Shown: positions 1-8,321 of the stretch, piece after piece
Layout: each line of letters starts with the position of its first letter
How positions within the stretch are numbered: the stretch's first letter is position 1
From: an uncultured Bacilli bacterium
GTDB lineage: Bacteria > Bacillota_I > Bacilli_A > RF39 > UBA660
DNA: 46,050 bases
NCBI GenBank assembly: GCA_947628235.1
Contig: CANQZC010000010.1
Span: 1 to 46,050, forward strand
Reading direction: 5' to 3'
The notes under the pieces: generated by a model
The model's database searches: none
Told to the model about the DNA's origin: nothing
The model's input: the letters and a program-made list of their open reading frames with translations, nothing else
Program-made: the position numbers and the translations under genes

Positions 1-44
1 TCCTAACAAACTTTTTCTTACCAAATAACAAATTTTGTATTTTC

Positions 45-75
45 AAAAAAAATTTAGGATTTCTCCTAAATTTTT
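45..75 (-). terminator. Terminator after spoIVA
   Basis: A 12-bp inverted repeat with a 4-nt loop (arms about 48-59 and 64-75) is followed, in the minus direction, by a T run. The spoIVA stop codon lies in the first arm. Confidence 0.75.
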
Positions 76-1537
76 ATAAAACTAAAGTAAATAAATTTCC
101 AGAACCTTTATTTACCAATTTACAAAGAGTCTGTTGTAATTTATACCTAGCGCCTTCCGGAAGAAGAGAAATCTTTGCTTGAATACCTTCTTTTACAATC
201 ACATCTAAACTTCTTCCAAAGATTTCACTCTTCCATATATTCTCTTGATCTTTCATTAAATAATCAATTAATTCTTTACTTTGAACCTCGGAACCAATAA
301 TTGGTTCAAAAGTAGACTCTACATCCACCCGAATCATATGAATAGAAGGTGCGACTGCCTTTAATTTAATTCCATATCGACTTCCCTGTTTAATAATTTC
401 GGGGGTTTCTAATTTCATATCTTGAAGAGTTGGGTTAGCTACTCCATAACCAGTTTTCTTTACCATCGCTAAAGCAGATTTAATATGGTCATATTCTGTC
501 TTAGCTTCTTGAAATTCCTGAAAAAGAGAGATGATATCCGCTCTAGTAGATACTTCTTTTCCTACAATTTCTTTTAATACTTCTTGATAAAGACCTTCTT
601 TCGCTAATAAGGTAATAGTTACTACCCCAGTAGAGGTATCTACCTTAGAGATATAGCACTTTGTCACTTCCTCACAAGATTCAAAATTCTTCATAATTGT
701 ATCGATATCTCTTAACTTATCTACTTCCGTTACACATTCTCTTATTTTTTCCATATATAGTTTTTTTAACCAGTGAGAAGAATCTAGGCAGGCAATCCAA
801 TCTGGCATATTTACTTCTACTTCTAATACAGGGAATTCATAAAGAGCTTCTTTTAAGATTTGATAAACATCTTTTTCATTAATATTTTCAATATTGACAG
901 GAAGTACTGGTACTTCATATGTCTCATGTAAATTACGCGCTAAAGACTCGGTATCTGGTAACATTGGATGAGCACTATTTAAAAGAACAATGAATGGCTT
1001 TCCAATACTCTTTAATTCTCCAATAACTCGTTCTTCGGCTTCTAAATAACTACTTCTTGGAATTTCTCCAAAAGATGCATCAGTAGTAACAACTATCCCA
1101 ATACTAGAATGATCTCGAATTACTTTTTCGGTTCCAATTTCTGCTGCTTCCACAAACGGAATCTCATCTTCATACCAAGGCGTTCTCACCATTCTTGGAC
1201 CATTTTCATCCTCATATCCTTTGGCTCCTTCAATCACATATCCAACACAATCTATCAATCTTACATTCGTTGTAAAATCATCTATTTTAATATTGGCCGC
1301 CGTACTTGGAACAAACTTAGGTTCCGTTGTCATAATGGCTTTCCCTTGAGCAGATTGAGGAATTTCATCTAAACATCTTTTCTTTTCATACTCATCTTCA
1401 ATATTAGGAACCACTAAGTTCTCGATAAATTTTTTTATAAAGGTACTTTTTCCAGTTCTAACAGCGCCCACTACTCCTAAATACAATTCTCCCCCTGTTC
1501 TGGTAGTAATACTTTTGATAATATCCATTTTTTCCAT
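74..1537 (-). CDS. spoIVA: Spore coat morphogenesis ATPase SpoIVA
   Basis: SpoIVA binds and hydrolyses ATP and polymerises on the outer forespore membrane to form the basement layer of the coat. The 487-aa protein matches the family length (about 492). It has a Walker A motif GAVRTGKST at residues 24-32, the family block IMTTEPKFVPS, a DCVGY segment, AKGYEDENGPRM, and the conserved C-terminal half with APSIHMIRVDVES and FGRSL. The reading frame opens at 1558, but the Met at 1537 (MEKMDI) aligns with the known family start and follows GTAGGG, so I use it. The gene stands alone, is divergent from the 1671 gene, and has a terminator directly behind it. A candidate sigma-E promoter lies upstream, which fits the mother-cell role. 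It is direct evidence that the organism sporulates. Confidence 0.97.
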   Translation of the reverse strand: MEKMDIIKSITTRTGGELYLGVVGAVRTGKSTFIKKFIENLVVPNIEDEYEKKRCLDEIPQSAQGKAIMTTEPKFVPSTAANIKIDDFTTNVRLIDCVGYVIEGAKGYEDENGPRMVRTPWYEDEIPFVEAAEIGTEKVIRDHSSIGIVVTTDASFGEIPRSSYLEAEERVIGELKSIGKPFIVLLNSAHPMLPDTESLARNLHETYEVPVLPVNIENINEKDVYQILKEALYEFPVLEVEVNMPDWIACLDSSHWLKKLYMEKIRECVTEVDKLRDIDTIMKNFESCEEVTKCYISKVDTSTGVVTITLLAKEGLYQEVLKEIVGKEVSTRADIISLFQEFQEAKTEYDHIKSALAMVKKTGYGVANPTLQDMKLETPEIIKQGSRYGIKLKAVAPSIHMIRVDVESTFEPIIGSEVQSKELIDYLMKDQENIWKSEIFGRSLDVIVKEGIQAKISLLPEGARYKLQQTLCKLVNKGSGNLFTLVL

Positions 1538-1561
1538 ATATTCCCTACTTTCTTTCATTTA

Positions 1562-1589
1562 ACTATATGAAAAACAAGAAGAAATATGA
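1562..1589 (-). promoter_or_regulatory. Candidate sigma-E promoter of spoIVA
   Basis: In the minus direction TCATATT (1583-1589) is followed after 13 nt by CATATAGT (1562-1569). This resembles the sigma-E pattern (KMATATT, then about 14 nt, then CATACANT). It would place the transcript start about 20 nt before the ATG at 1537. It is a pattern match only. Confidence 0.45.
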
Positions 1590-1638
1590 AAGAAAAGAAA
1601 TTTTTTCTTTTCCCATATTTGGTTTATTCAAAAAATGG

Positions 1639-1644
1639 TATAAT
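1639..1644 (+). promoter_or_regulatory. -10 element before the 1671 gene
   Basis: A consensus TATAAT lies 26 nt before the ATG. No good -35 hexamer is visible at 17 bp spacing. The ribosome site AGGTGATGAT follows. Confidence 0.45.
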
Positions 1645-1670
1645 AAAGATAGTAGATAGTAGGTGATGAT

Positions 1671-3383
1671 ATGTTAGTATCCATGAATCATTCTTTCGAT
1701 AGACAGACAGTTCATATAACAGATGGAGGTGGGAATGGTGATTCCCTTTCTACCCCTCCTTCTTCTAATAACTATGAGATTGTAGAAACCTATGAAGAGC
1801 CATTCTCTTTAGATGATTTTTATCAAAAACAATTACAAGAAGCAGAGGAAATGTTAGCGATTTATGACGACGCTATCGCTAAAACAGAAGACGAAATCAA
1901 GCGTTTAAAGAAAATGGGAGATGATGTTTTAAAAGAAGGCGCCAGTACTGAAAATTCTATTCGCGCTACCGAAATTGGAATCTCTCAATCCCTCGCCACC
2001 TACCAATATGGAACCGGTGTAGAAGAAACATTTGGTGTTTCCAAAGAAACTTGGCTGAACTTAACTTATGACGAACAACGGCAATTATACTTAGAAAAAA
2101 CAGAGGAAGGAAAAAAAGTTTTTCCAAAGTATCAACGCTTTCAAGATAATCTAGATGAATTCACATGAGAAGAAACAAAAGGAGAATTTCAAACCTATAA
2201 GGAGTTTGTAGATACCTTAACTTCTTATGAACAAGATTTAGCATTACTAAAGACACAACGATATCAAACTCTTCAACAGAAGAAAGAACTTCCTTATCTT
2301 GCTTTAGCGCAGACAGAAGAATATCAAAATTATATGAAAACTCACCAAATAAATGTTCCCACAACATTAAAAGAAAGAGACTATCTATCAGAAGATCAAT
2401 ATCTCATGTATACTTATCTTTTTTATAACAAAGGAAAGGAAGCAGCAATTCAATACTATAAAGATGTATTAGATAGTGTCAACCGTGCGAAAGGTATGGA
2501 AGATGCGGAAGCCTTTATTCGAAGTATTTCGGATAGAAACGGAAAGATTAACCAACAAAATCTTTTACAAACCTTTGGAAAAGGGTTTGGTGATGGCATT
2601 GATAACTTCATGGATGGATTAAATAATATCTTTGTCCAAGATGATGTCATGACGACGAATCAATATGAACAAGCAGAAATCTTAAGACAATTAGCGGATC
2701 AGGGATGTTTGAGTATCATTTACGATACTGGATCAGCGATGGGTACCATGACTCCTTCTTTAGTTGTTTCTTCTGTTGTCTCTGTAATTGCTACTCCTGC
2801 TGCTGGTAAAATTACTGGTACGACATTATTAGGATTATCTAACTTTGGAAACTCTAAAAACAAAGCTTTAATGCAAGGACATAGTACAGTAGAATCTGTT
2901 CTTTATGCAGGACTTAGTAGTTTTTCTTCTGCTACTTTAACTTACTTTTTAGGAAAAATTCCTGGATTAAGTAAAACTTCCGGATTTACCGTTCACAATA
3001 TTTTAGCGGGAGGTGCTCAGAAGTTTACAGCGACTTGGGTAGATGCCGGAATTCGCTGCGCTACGCTAGGAGAAGTCATAGATTGGAATAGTCTTACGGA
3101 AGATGCATTAGAATCTTTCATCGTAGGAGCTTGTGTAACTGCTTTGACGAATGGTGCGAATGCCACCTTACATTTCTTAATTGATGATCAAAGAGTAGAT
3201 GTCAAAGTAAAGGATGTATTAAACTATATTGATCAACATAAAGATATCAAACTAAAAGATGCAGTTGTTGGTTCACTTCCTACTTTCATTCGAGAATCTA
3301 TAGAAAGTATTGGTTTTGGAACTTCCGATACTCAATTAGCACGAGCAAGTTATGATGCCTTTGATGAATATTTTCACATATAA
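1671..3383 (+). pseudogene. Large toxin-like hypothetical protein, one in-frame TGA
   Basis: The reading frame runs for 570 codons from ATG 1671 (ribosome site AGGTGATG) to TAA 3383, interrupted only by TGA at 2166-2168 (codon 166). The downstream part continues in the same frame for 404 codons; an internal ATG at 2334 could restart it. The N-terminal half is acidic and helical. A middle segment (around TGSAMGTMTPS through TYFLGKIPGL) is rich in Ala, Gly, Ser and Thr and resembles the hydrophobic helical domain seen in many large Firmicutes secreted or polymorphic-toxin-like proteins. I see no toxin domain or signal peptide. The codon before the stop is ACA and the next residues are EETKGEF, so a Trp (TGG to TGA) or Arg (CGA to TGA) ancestor is plausible. 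It could be a recent nonsense mutation, a base error or a readthrough site. No function is assigned. Confidence 0.7.
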
Positions 3384-3406
3384 AAAGAAGAGAAATCTCT
3401 TCTTTT
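3383..3406. terminator. Bidirectional terminator
   Basis: An 11-bp perfect inverted repeat (AAAAGAAGAGA and its complement) sits between the convergent genes ending at 3383 and 3412, with A and T runs on both sides. Confidence 0.8.
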
Positions 3407-3411
3407 CTTTT

Positions 3412-5004
3412 TTAAATAATTCCTGCTGTATAGAGGAATACATAAGCAGCAAAAATAGCAAAAATAGCAAGGATAACAACTATTAATAAGCCCATTTTTT
3501 TCTTCTTCTTTTGAGTCGTTTTGCCACCTACTAAAGGAGCATCTACTTCGACTCCTAAATTTCTTTGAAGTACTTGCGCTACCTCAGTAAAGTTTCCATC
3601 AATCTTTAAAGTAGTATTCGTTCGATTAATATCTTGTCCAGCTACCATAAATGGAGTCTTTTGGGAAAAGTCAATATCTTCATAAGTAGAAGTTAAGAAT
3701 AACTTTGTTTTAATTCCATAGAAGGAAGTACAGTAAAGTGTATATCCTTTTTCAATTCCCTTCGTATAAGCAACATTTAAAACCGTATCGGCTGCTGCCA
3801 TATTCTTTCTTAACTGTTCTACTGTCTTTTGATCTACTTGTTCATTAAATACATCACAATCTGCGATGATTAAATCATAGACATCTTGATTGATATAAGC
3901 ACTTAAATATTGACTAAGTAGTTCAAATCTTTTGGCTTTATCTTCGATTGGCCAAATTTGAATATTGGCTTTAAATTGATCTCTAAATCCATTTAAACTC
4001 TTACTGATATAAGAGATTCTATCTTTATCCGCTAAAATTAAAATCTTTTTATCATCTGGAATATTCTCAAAGAAGAAGTGTTGTGGTAATTCTGATTCAA
4101 AAGCGTATGGTACATTCGCATTATCGGAAATAGCAAATAAGGAATTGGTAGCTACATTTAGGGGAATTTTTCCTCCTGCTGGGAAGAATTCTGCTGGGTT
4201 TTGAATAATATCTAAGTATTCTGCACCTACCGCATTATCATAGTTAAAGTTCATTACACTATCATTTGCTCTTAAGACATTTTCCCGAACAGCTAAGAAA
4301 CCACCCATCGTATCATCATCTTCTTTACCCTGATACTTCTTGTCAATGGTTTCTTCATAGTTAGCCCATACTTCTCCTACACCACTAACAATCATACGAT
4401 AGTAAGCTATCTTTTCATCTTTAGGAGCATCTGTTAAATATTTTCTACCAGCGATTGATACAATTCTCATCTCAGGAACAAAGTTCATTACATGGTATTT
4501 TAAATTCTTAATCCATAGATTAGATACTTTCATTCCCTTGACACTATTATCTCCTAAGAAAACATGAAGAAGAATTTCTTTGACTCCATTTTTCGCACAT
4601 AATTGCGCAAAATACTTTAATTGTTCTAATTGAGCATCTTCTGTTCTCTCTCCAATACTAAATAGAATATGCATTCTCGATTGATTTTGAATGGCATGAG
4701 TAATAGATGCAGCAATGACGGGATTCTGAAAGAAGGTCCCATCATCAATCTGCGCTTGTACAGCATTCGATTTTTTATTTGGATTTCCGTTAGAACTAAA
4801 CGCTAAATATCCAGCCCGAAAACTAGATAATTGTCCTTTATTTAATCCTACCTCTGTCCCACTCGCAAAAAGAGAGGTAAAGGGATAATAATTTGATAAT
4901 TTCGCTAAAGAAGGCATAAGCGCTGCCGTATATACATTAAAACTCTTAGGAACTTCCATTCCAAATCCATTCATTAATAATAATATTGATTTTCTTCCTG
5001 TCAT
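3412..5004 (-). CDS. Membrane-anchored GpmI-like pseudoenzyme
   Basis: This 530-aa protein aligns along its length with cofactor-independent phosphoglycerate mutase, including the active-looking GpmI at 6783-8279. Shared blocks include EVGLNKGQL (GpmI: VQVGLPKGQM) and DDGTFFQNP (EEGTFFQNE). The catalytic residues are lost: metal-binding Asp10 becomes Asn12, catalytic Ser60 of GNSEVGH becomes Phe62 of SSFRAGY, ADHGN becomes TSFYG, and the MVGHTG His is absent. After a KKKKK stretch (499-503) there is one hydrophobic helix (about 504-526) and four final residues, as in a tail-anchored protein with its body in the cytoplasm. It has its own -10 TATAAT (5035-5040). It is probably a scaffold or ligand sensor rather than a mutase; the function is unknown. 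A diverged alkaline-phosphatase-superfamily enzyme is unlikely because the metal ligands are gone. Confidence 0.85.
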   Translation of the reverse strand: MTGRKSILLLMNGFGMEVPKSFNVYTAALMPSLAKLSNYYPFTSLFASGTEVGLNKGQLSSFRAGYLAFSSNGNPNKKSNAVQAQIDDGTFFQNPVIAASITHAIQNQSRMHILFSIGERTEDAQLEQLKYFAQLCAKNGVKEILLHVFLGDNSVKGMKVSNLWIKNLKYHVMNFVPEMRIVSIAGRKYLTDAPKDEKIAYYRMIVSGVGEVWANYEETIDKKYQGKEDDDTMGGFLAVRENVLRANDSVMNFNYDNAVGAEYLDIIQNPAEFFPAGGKIPLNVATNSLFAISDNANVPYAFESELPQHFFFENIPDDKKILILADKDRISYISKSLNGFRDQFKANIQIWPIEDKAKRFELLSQYLSAYINQDVYDLIIADCDVFNEQVDQKTVEQLRKNMAAADTVLNVAYTKGIEKGYTLYCTSFYGIKTKLFLTSTYEDIDFSQKTPFMVAGQDINRTNTTLKIDGNFTEVAQVLQRNLGVEVDAPLVGGKTTQKKKKKMGLLIVVILAIFAIFAAYVFLYTAGII

Positions 5005-5034
5005 ATCCCTCTCTCCATTCTTATATTCAAAAGT

Positions 5035-5040
5035 ATTATA
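5035..5040 (-). promoter_or_regulatory. -10 element of the GpmI-like gene
   Basis: TATAAT in the minus direction, about 30 nt before the ATG at 5004. The -35 region is weak. Confidence 0.45.
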
Positions 5041-5063
5041 TCAAATTTTTTCCTTCTTTTGGT

Positions 5064-5088
5064 AAAAAATAAAGAAAATCTTTCTTTT
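5064..5088 (-). terminator. Weak terminator after the 5091 gene
   Basis: A 7-bp stem (AAAGAAA/TTTCTTT, 3-nt loop) is followed by a T-rich stretch in the minus direction. The stem is all A/T except one pair, so termination may be partial. Confidence 0.4.
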
Positions 5089-5090
5089 CT

Positions 5091-5558
5091 TTACACTTCC
5101 TGTAATAAAATTCCATTTTTCATAATCAAATCCGTATCTTCATATACTAATTTTCCCATTTCTGAAAGAAAATATTCTATCTTCTCTCCTTTTCCACGAA
5201 CATAGAATTGGTTGTGATAAAAATAGATTTCTACTTCTTTGCCAAAAAGGTCTGTAACATCTTCGACTTGGTATAAAAACTTGACATCTTCCTTGACAAT
5301 TCTCATTTCTACTTGATGAAAAGGATAATACTCTAAATCTTCTTTTTCTAGTTTTAAAACCATTCCTACTTCCTCATCAAAATACACATGAATCAAATAG
5401 AATCCTTCTATCGAGATATGATAGTATTCTTCTAATCGTATAAATAATGTACGAAAAGAATCTTCTATCGTCTCTAAATCTTCAAAACAAAATGGTTCTA
5501 ATTCCTCTTTCCGTAAAGAAAGAAGAAGTTCTCCTCCTCTATCTTCTATTTTCACCAT
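5091..5558 (-). CDS. Hypothetical protein, 155 aa
   Basis: I do not recognise this protein. It is acidic and soluble-looking, with no signal peptide or membrane segment, and alternating charged/aromatic strands such as YYHISIEGFYLIHVYF. The frame opens at ATG 5567, but the ATG at 5558 is preceded by GGTGAT in the same way as gpmI and is preferred; GTG at 5555 is also possible. It lies between the engB terminator (upstream) and the GpmI-like pseudoenzyme, and may be read together with the latter through a weak terminator. Confidence 0.65.
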   Translation of the reverse strand: MVKIEDRGGELLLSLRKEELEPFCFEDLETIEDSFRTLFIRLEEYYHISIEGFYLIHVYFDEEVGMVLKLEKEDLEYYPFHQVEMRIVKEDVKFLYQVEDVTDLFGKEVEIYFYHNQFYVRGKGEKIEYFLSEMGKLVYEDTDLIMKNGILLQEV

Positions 5559-5578
5559 ATCACCCATGATATTTTATG

Positions 5579-5621
5579 AAAAAAAAGATAGATGGGAACT
5601 ACATCGTTCTCTCTATCTTTT
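5579..5621 (-). terminator. Terminator of engB
   Basis: The arms AAAAGATAGA and TCTATCTTTT (minus direction) close a stem extended inside by GAGAAC/GTTCCC and are followed by a run of T. The stem overlaps the last codons and stop of engB. Confidence 0.8.
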
Positions 5622-6180
5622 GATAAATTTCACTTTTTCCTAATTTTGTAACATTAGAAAACATAATGAAATCATCCCCTACTACGACATCTAAATCATC
5701 TAAAATGGCTGTTCTCTGTTTTTGATGCATCGTAATTCCTACTTTATCTGTCTTGGTAGCAACTACTGTAACAGGAATTTTATAATGCTTTAAAAAGTTA
5801 TACATCATAAGATCGTCGTTTGTAGGTTTATGACGAAAGTCAATTAACATAAATACTTGTTTTAAATTTGGTCTATTTTGTAAATAATCTTCCATCATGA
5901 GTCCAAATTTTCTTTGTTTTTGCTTACTCAAAGCGGCAAACCCATACCCTGGTGCATCAACCAAATAGAATTCATCATTCACTAAGTAAAAATTAATCGT
6001 TTGTGTTTTTCCTGGCGTTGCCGATGTTCTCGCATAATTTTTTCGATTAATTAAGGTATTGATAAAACTACTCTTTCCTACATTAGAGCGACCTACTAAT
6101 AAATATTCTGGTTTCTCATCGGTAGGATATTGACTCCTTCTAACTGCGCTGACAACCAAGTTCACGCTAGTAATTTTCAA
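5599..6180 (-). CDS. engB: Ribosome biogenesis GTPase EngB/YsxC
   Basis: EngB is an essential GTPase that assists late assembly of the 50S ribosomal subunit in the cytoplasm. The 193-aa protein shows G1 GRSNVGKSS, the G2 region around TSATPGKTQT, G3 DAPGYG and G4 TKTDK, all characteristic of the YsxC/YihA branch of TrmE-like GTPases. The frame opens at a GTG (6189), but AAGGAG is correctly spaced (7 nt) only for the TTG at 6180. The resulting N-terminus MKITSVNLVVSAV also matches the B. subtilis YsxC start. It has its own consensus promoter inside the end of the upstream gene and a terminator over its stop, so it is a single-gene unit. Confidence 0.95.
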   Translation of the reverse strand: MKITSVNLVVSAVRRSQYPTDEKPEYLLVGRSNVGKSSFINTLINRKNYARTSATPGKTQTINFYLVNDEFYLVDAPGYGFAALSKQKQRKFGLMMEDYLQNRPNLKQVFMLIDFRHKPTNDDLMMYNFLKHYKIPVTVVATKTDKVGITMHQKQRTAILDDLDVVVGDDFIMFSNVTKLGKSEIYQKIERTM

Positions 6181-6211
6181 ACAATTCACTCCTTTTTAAA
6201 AGACTTTGACA

Positions 6212-6240
6212 ATTATAACATGTTCCTTAGTTTTTGTCAA
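6212..6240 (-). promoter_or_regulatory. Consensus sigma-A promoter of engB
   Basis: Minus-strand TTGACA (6235-6240), a 17-bp spacer and TATAAT (6212-6217): a full consensus match. The -35 lies in the final codons of the 6227-6781 gene. The TTG start at 6180 follows about 25 nt after the expected transcript start. Confidence 0.85.
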
Positions 6241-6781
6241 AGCGATGCTTTTTTACCTTCTTATAAAAGACAAAGAAATAGATGATTAAATATAGATAAT
6301 AAAGAAACGCAAGAAGATTTCCAAATAGAATCAAAGGATAGGTATTTCCAAGAATCAGAATGGCATTTTGATGAACTACTTGACTTAAATAAAGTTGATA
6401 AATCGCATTGGTAGCAAGAACAATAAAGAAAAGGATAGAGATACCCTTTTTAGGATCTGCTACTCGTCTAGAAGAGATATTCGCGTGTAAGAAATATCCT
6501 ACTATAGCCATATTCCAATAATAAAAATACATATTTTGATAGAAGTTTCCATGAAAGAATGTCGTGATATTTTGAAAAAGTTCTAATCTTCTTGTAAAAG
6601 CAATCACAACAAGATATAGAAGAAGAGCGGAAAAGGTTAGATAGTATGTTACTTTCGTATTTCGATTTATCCATAAAAGGAAGCCAAATACGAGCATTGC
6701 TAAAAATAGAAAAAGAAAAACAGGGTAATCAGAAATCAACTGTAGATATTTCTCGAATGCCTCTGTTATTCCTTTATTCAT
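6227..6781 (-). CDS. Multi-pass membrane protein, unknown
   Basis: 184 aa with about five or six hydrophobic segments (for example VFLFLFLAMLVFGFLLW and the YPLILFGNLLAFLYYLYLII region) and a basic C-terminal tail (KKVKKHRFDKN). I do not recognise the family. The frame begins with TTG at 6790, but the ATG at 6781 lies one base after the gpmI stop and is the likely start by translational coupling. It is downstream of gpmI in the same transcript; the engB promoter sits in its last codons. Confidence 0.8.
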   Translation of the reverse strand: MNKGITEAFEKYLQLISDYPVFLFLFLAMLVFGFLLWINRNTKVTYYLTFSALLLYLVVIAFTRRLELFQNITTFFHGNFYQNMYFYYWNMAIVGYFLHANISSRRVADPKKGISILFFIVLATNAIYQLYLSQVVHQNAILILGNTYPLILFGNLLAFLYYLYLIIYFFVFYKKVKKHRFDKN

Positions 6782-6782
6782 A

Positions 6783-8279
6783 CTATACAAGAGTAAGAAC
6801 TTCTCCAGTCATTTCTTCCGGAACTGGTAGTCCTAGTAAATCTAACATCGTAGGAGCAATATCTCCTAATTTTCCACTCTTAAACCTCTTATTTTCAATC
6901 GTTACAATAAATGGTACTACACTAGTAGAATGACTTGTTACTACATGATCATTTTCATCTAACATCGTATCACAATTTCCATGATCAGCAGTAATTATCA
7001 TGGCTCCTCCCAAAGACATTACTTTCTCATATACTTTTCCAATACATTCATCAACTACTTCTACCGCCTTTACAGCAGCATCCATCACACCAGTATGTCC
7101 TACCATATCTCCATTTGCATAGTTAATGATAACTACATCAAAATTAGAAAGTTCTTTTAATAATTCTTCTGTTACGATATAAGCACTCATCTCTGGCTTC
7201 AAATCATAAGTAGCTACTTTAGGAGATGGAATTAAAATCTTCTTTTCCTTTGGATAATCTACTTCTTTTCCTCCATCAAAGAAGAAGGTAACATGTGCAT
7301 ATTTCTCTGTTTCGGCAATTCGTAATTGACTAAGTCCTTGGGATACTAAATACTCCCCTAAAATATTTTTAGGATCTGGGTCATCAAAGGCATGAGGTGC
7401 TTTGACAGATTCTACGACTGGTAACATCGTTAATACTTTTACATTGGTAAATCTCTTCACTTCCATGTCTTGAAATTCGGGATTCGTAAGCGCTGTGAAA
7501 AGTTCCCGTAGACGATCTTTTCGAAAGTTAAAGGTAATAAAGCCATCATTTTCTTCTAACATTCCCTCTTTATCAAAGATTGTAGGAACTAAAAATTCAT
7601 CCGTAATTCCTTGCTCATAACTTTCTTCAATAAATTGAGAAATAGAAGAATGAGTAGGTCCTACGCCATTGACAATCACATCATACCCTTTTTTGAGACG
7701 GTCATAGTTATTATCTCTATCCATCGTATAATAACGACCACCAATCGTAGCAATAGAACCACCAGTCTCCTTCAATTTTTCTTCTACTTGTGAAATATAA
7801 GTATAAGCGCTTTTTGGATCTACATCCCTACCGTCTGTACAAAGGTGTAAATAAATTCTTTCCACGTGTTGTTGTTTACACATATCTAATAACGCTAATA
7901 AATGATAGATAGTAGAGTGAACTCCCCCATCACTAAGAAGTCCCATGAAGTGTAGTTTAGAATGATTTTCTTTAACATGATTCATCACTTTTAAAATTTC
8001 TTCATTTTGAAAGAAAGTTCCTTCTTCAATGGCATGATTAATTAATTCTAAAGGTTGATAGATTAATCTACCAGCTCCAATATTCATATGTCCTACTTCA
8101 CTATTACCCATCTGTCCTTTTGGAAGTCCTACTTGAACACCACTCGCTTCTAGTGTTGTATATCCATATTTTTCTTTTAATCGATCTAAATTGGGAGTAC
8201 GAGCAGCTTTCACCGCATTACCATGAGTCTCTTCTCTTTCTCCTACTCCATCCATAATACAAAGTACAAAAGGTTTCAT
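6783..8279 (-). CDS. gpmI: 2,3-bisphosphoglycerate-independent phosphoglycerate mutase
   Basis: GpmI interconverts 3- and 2-phosphoglycerate in glycolysis, using two Mn ions and a phosphoserine intermediate. The 498-aa length is close to the usual 510. Visible features: metal ligand Asp10 in MDGVG, catalytic Ser60 in GNSEVGHMNIGAGR, the inserted domain with GRDVDPKS and GGRYYTMDRDNNYDR, and the C-terminal metal motifs ANGDMVGHTG and ADHGNCD. All catalytic motifs are intact, unlike its relative at 3412-5004. GGTGAT directly precedes the ATG. It follows the histidine kinase by 42 nt and precedes the 6227 membrane gene by one base. Confidence 0.98.
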   Translation of the reverse strand: MKPFVLCIMDGVGEREETHGNAVKAARTPNLDRLKEKYGYTTLEASGVQVGLPKGQMGNSEVGHMNIGAGRLIYQPLELINHAIEEGTFFQNEEILKVMNHVKENHSKLHFMGLLSDGGVHSTIYHLLALLDMCKQQHVERIYLHLCTDGRDVDPKSAYTYISQVEEKLKETGGSIATIGGRYYTMDRDNNYDRLKKGYDVIVNGVGPTHSSISQFIEESYEQGITDEFLVPTIFDKEGMLEENDGFITFNFRKDRLRELFTALTNPEFQDMEVKRFTNVKVLTMLPVVESVKAPHAFDDPDPKNILGEYLVSQGLSQLRIAETEKYAHVTFFFDGGKEVDYPKEKKILIPSPKVATYDLKPEMSAYIVTEELLKELSNFDVVIINYANGDMVGHTGVMDAAVKAVEVVDECIGKVYEKVMSLGGAMIITADHGNCDTMLDENDHVVTSHSTSVVPFIVTIENKRFKSGKLGDIAPTMLDLLGLPVPEEMTGEVLTLV

Positions 8280-8321
8280 ATCATCACCAAAGAATATTTT
8301 ATCACAAACAGAAAAAAAATT

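Noticed and set aside
1671..3383. UGA = Trp (Mycoplasma code) for the whole genome
   Set aside because: TGG encodes Trp throughout and no other long gene contains an internal TGA. The EIIB-like gene uses TGA as its stop inside a terminator hairpin.
3412..5004. A second active phosphoglycerate mutase or alkaline phosphatase
   Set aside because: Catalytic Ser and the metal ligands are lost at all motif positions.
6468..6933. Alternative ORFs over the 6.5-6.9 kb region on both strands
   Set aside because: They are frames overlapping the membrane gene and gpmI, without ribosome sites or family likeness.
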